Shown here: in pieces, positions 16,021 through 21,922 of the stretch
How the letters are laid out: each line of letters opens with the position of its first letter
How positions within the stretch are numbered: the stretch's first letter is position 1
Assembly: GCF_905196875.1 (NCBI RefSeq)
Contig: NZ_CAJJWO010000083.1
Coordinates: 1 to 21,922 of the forward strand
Length of the DNA stretch: 21,922 nucleotides
Direction: 5' to 3'
From: an uncultured Parabacteroides sp.
Lineage (GTDB): Bacteria > Bacteroidota > Bacteroidia > Bacteroidales > Tannerellaceae
Notes under the pieces: model-generated
The model's input: only the letters and a program-made list of their open reading frames with translations
What the model was told of the DNA's origin: nothing
Database searches by the model: none
Program-made: the position numbers and the translations under genes

Positions 16021-17043
16021 TTACTTGTCAATTTCTACTTCCATTCCATTAGTCAAACGGTTCTGACCGGTTGTTACCACCTGGTCTCCGTTCTCAACGC
16101 CTGATATAATTTCGTATTTGTTACCCATACGACGTCCCAGTTCTACCTTCTGGTAAGATACTTTTCCATTCTTATATACATAAATGTAGCGATCGCCTGA
16201 TCCGGACTGCTTAACGATAGCCTGGTCGGGAGTGACAACGTGATTTCTTGTACCGAAGTTCATTGTTGCACGGGCAAACATTCCCGGACGTACGCGTTCG
16301 TCGGTATTTGCAATCTTGATCTCGACAGGGAAGGTACGACTTGTGGCATCGATGGTCGGGTAAACCAGACTCACTTTCCCTTTGAATACTTCGTCGCCGT
16401 AAACATCCAGCTTGATATCTACTTCATTCCCTTTCTTTACCTGGGTGAAATAGCTTTCGGAAACATTCACGAGCAGTTTAACCGGACGAATCTGTTCGAC
16501 GATAAAGATCGGATCTCCACCGCTATACATATCGCCGTTGTCATAATTACGGGCAGTTACAATACCACTGATCGGGCTTAGTAACTGAGTGTTCTCCTGC
16601 AGGTTCTTGTAACTTTCACGACTTATATCCAACTGGGTTTTCTGAGCATCCCAGGCTGATTTCGAAGCACCGCCCACTTTATATAGTTCGTCGATACGCT
16701 TGAACTCTACTTCCTGATTGTCCAACTGGACTTTGGCTTGTTTCAGGTTGTTGGCATCCATTTTGACCAATAACTGGCCTTCTTTCACATGGTCACCTAC
16801 TTCTGCGAACAGTTTCTCAATACGGACCGGCGACTGAGGTGCTATATTATTCTTTATATTTGCCTCCACAGTGGCTGTAAATTCTGCTATCTGGTCTACA
16901 TCCTGAGCTGATACCTGTTCTATTTTCACTTTCACCTTTTCATCAACGGCCTGGGTTGTTGCGTCTTTCTTCTCACCCGAGCAGGACATCAGCAAGGCTA
17001 ACGTAACGAGTGGTACAACTTTCAGCATTTCACGTGTTTTCAT
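16021..17043 (-). CDS. RND periplasmic membrane fusion lipoprotein
   Basis: A 340-residue adaptor linking the inner membrane pump to the outer membrane channel. The signal peptide ends in a lipobox with Cys21 (LALLMSC), so it is lipid-anchored. It has the standard MFP order: lipoyl-like halves (IAPQSPVRIEKLFAEVGD and LLSPISGIVTARNYDNGD), a coiled-coil hairpin in between (QAKVQLDNQEVEFKRIDELY), a beta-barrel, and a membrane-proximal domain ending NGMEVEIDK. The ATG at 17043 is chosen over one ten codons upstream because it gives a proper lipoprotein signal. It lies 40 bases after the TolC-like gene and 13 before the pump gene. Confidence 0.95.
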   Translation of the reverse strand: MKTREMLKVVPLVTLALLMSCSGEKKDATTQAVDEKVKVKIEQVSAQDVDQIAEFTATVEANIKNNIAPQSPVRIEKLFAEVGDHVKEGQLLVKMDANNLKQAKVQLDNQEVEFKRIDELYKVGGASKSAWDAQKTQLDISRESYKNLQENTQLLSPISGIVTARNYDNGDMYSGGDPIFIVEQIRPVKLLVNVSESYFTQVKKGNEVDIKLDVYGDEVFKGKVSLVYPTIDATSRTFPVEIKIANTDERVRPGMFARATMNFGTRNHVVTPDQAIVKQSGSGDRYIYVYKNGKVSYQKVELGRRMGNKYEIISGVENGDQVVTTGQNRLTNGMEVEIDK

Positions 17044-17083
17044 ATTGTAAACTGTTTTTATTTTTATTCTCATTGCTAGTTAA

Positions 17084-18466
17084 TTAGTAATTTTGTTGAC
17101 CCAGTACTTTCTCCAGATCTGATTTAGCTACCATATAATCGTATATGGATTGATTGAAATTCAACTTCGATTGCGTGAGTGCCAACTCAGCATCATTCAT
17201 TTCCAACAGTGTTCCGGCACCGGTGTCGTATCGCTTCTGGGCGATAAGATATCCGCGGTTTGCCTGTTCCACTCCTTTTTGTGCTGCATCGAACTTCTTG
17301 ATACAAGTGTTCATATTATCCATATATTGTTTGATAGACAGTTGCAGGTTACGTTTTGTATCCTCGCGCTGCAAATCCATCTGTTGCATGGATACCTGTG
17401 TCTGTTTGATCTTATGATATTTGCTTCCTCCCGAAAAGATAGGAACAGTCAGTGTAACACCGATCATTGAATAAGGGTTCCATTGGTAGTTTTTGAACTT
17501 GAAATCATTATTCATGGACGTCCATTGGTAAAGACCGGTTAAAGACAGTGTTGGCAGATAATCGAACTTCTGCATCATCAATGTCTTTTTCAACTGTTCG
17601 GCTTGTAAATCGATCTGTTTCAAATCCGTGTTCTCAGAAAGTGTCGTGTCGGTCGATAAGAAGTCTGCGAATAACTCGGTTTCATAGTCAACCAGTGTAC
17701 CTTCGCAATCGATCTCTGTCTCCAGGTCCATTCCCAATAATGCTTTCAGTTGCCATTTGGCAAGTGTTAATGAGTTTAATGCCTGTAACATATTAGGCTC
17801 GCTGTTCTTTACAGTAACATCGGCACGTATCAGGTCGTATTCGGCAACGGTTCCCTGTTCATATTTCTTCTTGATGTCCAGGTAGTTCTCCATTGCGTTG
17901 TCGTAACTGTCTTTGAATACACGGTATGAATCATTGGCCAGTAATACTCCGTAAAAACTTTTCTTTACCTGGTTCACCATAGAAATTTTGGATGAACGTG
18001 CTTGTTCCACCGATAGTTCGACATCCAGGGCCGATATGCTCAGGCTCTTCCATAAAGATGCATTTACCAGCGGCATCGAAGCGTTAAATCCAAGACTCCA
18101 GTTGTTATCACGTCCTACTTCAATCCCTTTACTCATATCCGGAACTTCTGTTCCTTCGGGAATTTCCGAACTTCCCATATCGAAGCCATCCATATACATA
18201 ACCTGTTTTTTCAGTGTCCGATTGTAGTCCGCAGCAAAGCTAATATCTGGGAACAGAGCGGCATACGAACCCTTTTGCGCATACTTTTTCTTTTCGATTT
18301 CTTTGTCTGCGACTTTTACGGTTGGGTTCTCACTCAGCGCAATCTCCAGTGCTTTGCTCAGGTTCAGCTTCAGTACATCCTGTGCTTTGGCTGAAGTAAA
18401 GGCTAGAGACGGTAGTAACATCAAAACTACCCACATCATCTTTTTCCTAACTAATACTCGTTTCAT
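17084..18466 (-). CDS. TolC-family outer membrane efflux protein
   Basis: A 460-residue outer membrane factor with a signal peptide (about residues 1-28, AKA cleavage site). Two long helical repeats typical of the family follow. The first begins LNLSKALEIALSENPTVKVA; the second ends with the family pattern GAGTLLEMNDAELALTQSKLNFNQ. Three such subunits form the tunnel through the outer membrane and periplasm. It is first of the three pump genes, 44 bases behind the TetR gene. In that gap an AT-rich palindrome occurs (18489-18504), but no clear -7 box, so it is probably co-transcribed with the regulator. Confidence 0.95.
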   Translation of the reverse strand: MKRVLVRKKMMWVVLMLLPSLAFTSAKAQDVLKLNLSKALEIALSENPTVKVADKEIEKKKYAQKGSYAALFPDISFAADYNRTLKKQVMYMDGFDMGSSEIPEGTEVPDMSKGIEVGRDNNWSLGFNASMPLVNASLWKSLSISALDVELSVEQARSSKISMVNQVKKSFYGVLLANDSYRVFKDSYDNAMENYLDIKKKYEQGTVAEYDLIRADVTVKNSEPNMLQALNSLTLAKWQLKALLGMDLETEIDCEGTLVDYETELFADFLSTDTTLSENTDLKQIDLQAEQLKKTLMMQKFDYLPTLSLTGLYQWTSMNNDFKFKNYQWNPYSMIGVTLTVPIFSGGSKYHKIKQTQVSMQQMDLQREDTKRNLQLSIKQYMDNMNTCIKKFDAAQKGVEQANRGYLIAQKRYDTGAGTLLEMNDAELALTQSKLNFNQSIYDYMVAKSDLEKVLGQQNY

Positions 18467-18488
18467 TTAAACTAGATTTGATTTTGAA

Positions 18489-18504
18489 TATAATACCTAT
18501 TATA
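18489..18504. promoter_or_regulatory. AT-rich palindrome between TetR and TolC genes
   Basis: TATAATA and TATTATA are perfect 7-base arms around CC, inside the 44-base gap upstream of the outer membrane factor gene. It could be a regulator site or a short hairpin. AT-rich palindromes arise by chance, so this is weak. Confidence 0.3.
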
Positions 18505-18510
18505 ATTCTC

Positions 18511-19116
18511 TCACAATAAATTCTGTGATTGCTTCAATGCGTATCTGTCTAATATTGCAAGACCTTTTTCTGTACATATCCCACGTAAGAAAGTAAATAA
18601 GACGGTCTTGTAGACTTCCGATACGGAATGGTTCAGGAATGCACCTGTGGGACGTATCATTTTGATCTGTTCTTTTGCCAGCAGAGTTACAATTTCAAAA
18701 TTTATACCTTTCTGAAAGACTCCTTCTTTTACACCTCTGGTAAAAAGCTTCATGCACTTCTTTGAAAATTCTGCTTTATTCTTTTCATTTAATTCAAGAG
18801 CTTTCGGGTATCGTTTCAGATCATCATAAAATTTCCGGTTATACCACCGGGGACGCTTCATGCATTCTTCATAAAATAAGATGATCTCTTCTACAACAGA
18901 ATACGGACCTTCTTCCAGTTCGGTCAATACCTGCTTCATCTTTTTGTGATTGTATTCGATGCCTTTCACCAGAAGAGTTTCTTTATCTTCGAAGAACTCA
19001 TAAATTGTGCGCTTTGATATACCCATGTTACGGGCGATATCATCCATGCTCACACTCTTTATTCCGTGTTGCGAGAACAAGTCAAGCGCAGTCATCATTA
19101 TCTGTTCTTTATTCAT
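18511..19116 (-). CDS. TetR-family regulator of the efflux locus
   Basis: A 201-residue repressor-like protein. The N-terminal helix-turn-helix is at about residues 8-50 (ALDLFSQHGIKSVSMDDIAR, then MGISKRTIYEFFEDKETLL). The remaining helices form the ligand-binding and dimer part, with a run of basic and aromatic residues (MKRPRWYNRKFYDDLKR). TetR proteins of this kind are usually first in RND pump operons of Bacteroidota and are relieved by pump substrates. A candidate operator, ACGTT-n4-AACGT (19147-19160), lies 31 bases upstream of its ATG, fitting autorepression. The effector is unknown; a bile acid is an inference from the downstream enzymes. Confidence 0.93.
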   Translation of the reverse strand: MNKEQIMMTALDLFSQHGIKSVSMDDIARNMGISKRTIYEFFEDKETLLVKGIEYNHKKMKQVLTELEEGPYSVVEEIILFYEECMKRPRWYNRKFYDDLKRYPKALELNEKNKAEFSKKCMKLFTRGVKEGVFQKGINFEIVTLLAKEQIKMIRPTGAFLNHSVSEVYKTVLFTFLRGICTEKGLAILDRYALKQSQNLL

Positions 19117-19146
19117 ATATGTTTTTTGTATTCTCGATGATTATGT

Positions 19147-19160
19147 ACGTTGGCAAACGT
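19147..19160. promoter_or_regulatory. candidate TetR operator
   Basis: ACGTT and AACGT form inverted arms around four bases, 31-44 bases upstream of the TetR ATG. The minus-strand sequence GACGTTTG overlapping it (19161-19154) is a one-mismatch -7 box, so a bound repressor would cover the promoter. A second inverted pair, AAACC/GGTTT, lies at 19175-19189 near where the -33 element would be. No second copy of the site was found elsewhere in the window. Confidence 0.4.
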
Positions 19161-19289
19161 CCACTTAATTTAGAAAACCGAAAAGGTTTATTCCGTTACA
19201 TGATTGGTTTGAAACGAAATCTTGTAGGCTTTAAAGAATCTTTATCGGTCGAAATTATGTTTTAATTGGTAAAAAATGAAACAAAAAGG

Positions 19290-19319
19290 GTTGTGGGTAT
19301 AAATAAAAGGCTATCTTTG
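19290..19319 (+). promoter_or_regulatory. promoter of the AraC-family gene
   Basis: TATCTTTG at 19312-19319 matches the Bacteroidales -7 consensus exactly. GTTG at 19290-19293 is a near match to the -33 TTTG, with 18 bases between. The leader before the ATG at 19352 would be about 26 bases. Confidence 0.7.
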
Positions 19320-19351
19320 CACTTACTACGATTGAGTAAATAAAGAAAATT

Positions 19352-20254
19352 ATGGAAAATCTTCCTTTAATAGATTTAGCTGAATTGAATAAAGGTATCG
19401 TTATTCGTGACAGCTTTCAGGATATTTTTTCAATAGCGGATATCGATGGAACCCGTGATATAGATAATTCTGATGTAAATGAATATACTACTCCGATGCG
19501 CTTGGATGCGCTTCTGATGGTTTTGGCGTTAGAAGGCTCGTCAGAAATTTATCTGGATTATGTACCTTATGTGTTAAAAGCAAACAGTTTCGTAATTATT
19601 ATGCCTACGCATACAATGCAGTTGAACAAAGTCAGTAAGGATTTTAAAGGGAAACTGTTGGTTGTTTCAAAATATTTTCTGGATGAGTGCAATCCAGCCA
19701 AGCGTAGTCCTTCCATGGCAAACTATATGCAATTGAAGAAGAATCCATGCACTACATTTGAACCGGAGGAAACGGAATTAATAAATGACCAGATAGAATT
19801 ATTGAGGAAGAAAATAAAGAACCGTTCTCATTTCTTCCAGAAAGAGGTGATGCAAAATGCCTTTGTCGGCTTCCTGCTGGAGATAGCCAATATCCTGATG
19901 GGTAAAAAAGACGGAATGTTGGTGCCAGCCCTTTCACGTAAAGAGGAACTTTTTGAACAATTCCTGCAGTTGTTGTTTGAACATTGCAAAGAACAGCATG
20001 TGGTGACATTTTATGCAGAGAAACTGTTTATCACTCCTCAGTATCTGTCCCTTATCTTAAAAGAACTGACCGGGAAATCTGCGAATAAGTGGATCGACGA
20101 TGCTTTGATCGTGGAAGCGAAGATCCTGTTGAAGGCTCCGCAGGCAACCGTACAGCAAGTCGCAGATATTCTGCATTTTTCCGATCAGTCGACATTCGGG
20201 AAATTCTTTAAGAAGCATATGGGGATTTCCCCGATGGAATACCGTAAGTCGTAA
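19352..20254 (+). CDS. AraC-family transcriptional regulator
   Basis: A 300-residue regulator. The first 170 residues form a cupin-like sensing part without a signal peptide or membrane segment. The last 100 are the two helix-turn-helix DNA-binding domain (YAEKLFITPQYLSLILKELTG, then ATVQQVADILHFSDQSTFGKFF and the end GISPMEYRKS). It is divergent from the TetR/efflux genes across 235 bases, so it could act on that locus, its own promoter or distant genes; nothing in the sequence decides this. It is convergent with the DUF308-like gene only 8 bases away, and I see no hairpin between them. Confidence 0.93.
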   Translation: MENLPLIDLAELNKGIVIRDSFQDIFSIADIDGTRDIDNSDVNEYTTPMRLDALLMVLALEGSSEIYLDYVPYVLKANSFVIIMPTHTMQLNKVSKDFKGKLLVVSKYFLDECNPAKRSPSMANYMQLKKNPCTTFEPEETELINDQIELLRKKIKNRSHFFQKEVMQNAFVGFLLEIANILMGKKDGMLVPALSRKEELFEQFLQLLFEHCKEQHVVTFYAEKLFITPQYLSLILKELTGKSANKWIDDALIVEAKILLKAPQATVQQVADILHFSDQSTFGKFFKKHMGISPMEYRKS

Positions 20255-20262
20255 CCTTCGGT

Positions 20263-20781
20263 TTATCTTTGGCGGAACTTGTACCAGTTCAATAATTCTA
20301 TGACTCCATAGAAAATACTGGCGACCCCAAAGATGACAAATGTATTTGCCGCTGCTCCAAACGGATAAGCAATGATCATGATGCCGGTCAGTAAGATAAG
20401 TGCCGGCATCACATAAAAGCCGAGCGGCACGATACTCCACTTACGTGCCGAAACCAGCATTGTGATTTGCTGGATTCCGGCTATAACCAGTAAAGCTCCC
20501 AGTATATACATTAATATATTCACAAAAAACGCCGGCATAACCACCAACCATGCACCGAATAGAATACTTCCGGCACCGTCGATAGGGAACATCGGTGAAG
20601 GTTCTCCCTCTACTTTCTCCCGTGTAAAGTAACTGAGTAAAGAAAATATCCCAGGTAGTATAAAACAGATACCTATTGCAATAACCAGATAGGTAACTGC
20701 GGCTTCCGGCCATAAAACCAGTACGAATCCTAATATCATAGCAAAAGCACTGCGCAGAATCGAATTGTTTACTTTTTTCAT
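20263..20781 (-). CDS. DUF308/HdeD-family membrane protein
   Basis: A 172-residue inner membrane protein with about six hydrophobic segments in three tandem pairs, the layout of the HdeD/DUF308 family (SILRSAFAMILGFVLVLWPE, later PALILLTGIMIIAYPFGAAA and IFGVASIFYGVIELLNWYKF). HdeD of E. coli is tied to acid resistance, but the family's molecular role is not settled. A possible promoter box TACCTTCG (minus strand, 20827-20820) is one base from the -7 consensus. The gene has no functional link to its neighbours that I can see. Confidence 0.85.
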   Translation of the reverse strand: MKKVNNSILRSAFAMILGFVLVLWPEAAVTYLVIAIGICFILPGIFSLLSYFTREKVEGEPSPMFPIDGAGSILFGAWLVVMPAFFVNILMYILGALLVIAGIQQITMLVSARKWSIVPLGFYVMPALILLTGIMIIAYPFGAAANTFVIFGVASIFYGVIELLNWYKFRQR

Positions 20782-21082
20782 CTGAATATATTTTTAGTAG
20801 TTCTTTTAATATATAACAACGAAGGTACGGTATTTTCTTTGTTAAATATAACGATTGATATGGTTCGTAATAAAATAATGTAGTTCATGGAAAGGATGTG
20901 TATGGGAAAATCGGATTTACCATAGCGAGTCCGGAGCAGCTAAAGTTATAATTAAAATGATTTAATCTTAACAACTGTCCTGATTAATTTGTTTTATTAG
21001 AAAGGGTAGGAATCACGATCGGAAACATTTGTGATCAACCGTTGTTATTAATGAGGTTAAACATTCTATTATAAAAACGAAT
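20782..21082. other. intergenic region, no gene seen
   Basis: About 300 AT-rich bases between divergent genes. I see no RNA gene or convincing open frame. It must contain the promoters of both neighbours: a weak minus-strand box at 20820-20827 and imperfect plus-strand boxes TTAATTTG (20984-20991) and AACATTTG (21024-21031), none with a good -33 partner. A short ATCAC/GTGAT inverted pair encloses the latter. Confidence 0.6.
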
Positions 21083-21922
21083 ATGAGCTTGAAAGAATCG
21101 TACTGGAAGTATTCCCTGATTACAATTATTCTGGTCATGGGGATAATACTTTTTATTGAATTTATGCCATTCCTGGGAGGTATACTCGGAGCATTCACCA
21201 TCTATATATTGCTGAGAAAGCAGATGCTGCATCTTACGGAAAAGAAACATTTGAACCGCAGCCTGGTTGCTATACTTCTGCTACTCGAAACCATTTTATG
21301 TTTTCTGATCCCTCTCTCTCTGGCCGTATGGTTGTTTATCAATAAATTACAGACGATCAATCTCGACCCGAACGTACTGGTCAGCAGCTTTGAGCATATA
21401 GCTGATATTGTCCGTCAGAAAGTAGGGTATAATATATTGGATAAAGGTAATATCGCATCGATCGTCTCCGTACTACCTAAGATCGGACAGGTGTTGATGG
21501 GAGGCATCAGCGGTTTTGCTATCAACGTAGCCGTACTGGTGTTGATACTTTATTTTATGTTGATCGGTGGCAGCCAGATGGAAGCTTATATTTACGACAT
21601 TCTGCCTTTCAACGAAAGAAACAAGAAAGAAGTCCTGAAAGAGATCAATATGATCGTAACATCCAATGCAATAGGTATTCCTTTGCTGGCTATTATTCAG
21701 GGACTGATCGCCATGCTGGGCTATTGGATATTTAATGCACCGAGTGCTTTCCTTTTCGGGTTTCTGACCTGCTTTGCGACTATTATTCCAGTTGTCGGAA
21801 CCGCTATTGTCTGGCTTCCTCTTGTCGTGTATATGGCATTGACCGGAGATTGGGTAAATGGGTTAGGACTGGCCGCCTATGCATTGATCGTGATTACGAA
21901 CGTAGATAACCTGATCCGTTTT
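21083..21922 (+). CDS. AI-2E-family membrane permease, 3' end missing
   Basis: The first 280 codons of a polytopic membrane protein, open to the last base of the window. It starts MSLKESYWKYSLITIILVMG. It shows the AI-2E/PerM family pattern: two or three N-terminal helices, a soluble middle region (residues about 100-140), then clustered helices with the conserved stretch around NAIGIPLLAIIQGLIAML, PSAFLFGFLTCFATIIPVVG and VDNLIRF. Family members have been linked to export of autoinducer-2 or to sodium/proton antiport, so no substrate can be given. The full family length is about 340-370 residues, so perhaps 60-90 are missing. Confidence 0.9.
   Translation, partial: MSLKESYWKYSLITIILVMGIILFIEFMPFLGGILGAFTIYILLRKQMLHLTEKKHLNRSLVAILLLLETILCFLIPLSLAVWLFINKLQTINLDPNVLVSSFEHIADIVRQKVGYNILDKGNIASIVSVLPKIGQVLMGGISGFAINVAVLVLILYFMLIGGSQMEAYIYDILPFNERNKKEVLKEINMIVTSNAIGIPLLAIIQGLIAMLGYWIFNAPSAFLFGFLTCFATIIPVVGTAIVWLPLVVYMALTGDWVNGLGLAAYALIVITNVDNLIRF

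Noticed and set aside
21012..21036. ATCAC/GTGAT inverted pair as a regulator site
   Set aside because: The arms are only 5 bases with a long spacer and lie in an AT-rich region; chance is a sufficient explanation.

Overview
The window looks like a chromosome segment of a gut Bacteroidota, most likely Parabacteroides or a close relative. The basis is the gene families (RprY-type regulator, TonB-dependent receptors with a carboxypeptidase-like N-terminal domain, acidic-tailed surface lipoproteins, a DUF3843-like protein), several promoters matching the Bacteroidales TAnnTTTG -7 box, and little use of Shine-Dalgarno sites. The genus is an inference. I saw no tRNA, rRNA, CRISPR array, transposase or integrase.

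Region 1 (1-6540): a minus-strand DUF3843-like protein is divergent from a plus-strand unit of a TonB-dependent receptor, a lipoprotein with an Ig-like and a beta-helix-like part, and a MORN-type repeat protein. A 53-bp repeat occurs in inverted orientation at both edges (13-65 and 6476-6528), each time directly behind a gene's 3' end. Region 2 (6552-8391): housekeeping genes on the minus strand: rplY, pth and an S4-domain RNA-binding protein, with hairpins between them.

Region 3 (8411-19116) is the core. Ten minus-strand genes follow one another with short gaps: TetR regulator, TolC-type outer membrane factor, membrane fusion lipoprotein, RND pump, PII-like small protein, STM3941-like membrane protein, degenerate OmpR/RprY-type response regulator, steroid 5-alpha-reductase (SRD5A) homologue, old-yellow-enzyme flavin reductase, and short-chain dehydrogenase. 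The last three form the set known from gut Bacteroidota to reduce 3-oxo-delta4 bile acids and steroids to 5-alpha/5-beta products and then reduce the 3-oxo group. Here that module sits directly behind a tripartite efflux pump of the kind linked to bile tolerance. A PII-like protein, an STM3941-like protein and an orphan response regulator lie between the two. The regulator overlaps the SRD5A gene by ATGA and has lost most receiver-domain phosphorylation residues. I see no promoter between the pump and the reductases, only a hairpin without a U-tract at 12849-12873. A plausible reading is a combined bile-acid/steroid 'export and reduce' locus with built-in regulation. The reductase trio is a known type of cluster; the physical link to pump, PII-like protein and atypical regulator is the less described part.

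Region 4 (19147-21922): a divergent AraC-family regulator with a clear promoter, a DUF308/HdeD-like membrane protein, and the first 280 codons of an AI-2E-family membrane permease that runs off the end.
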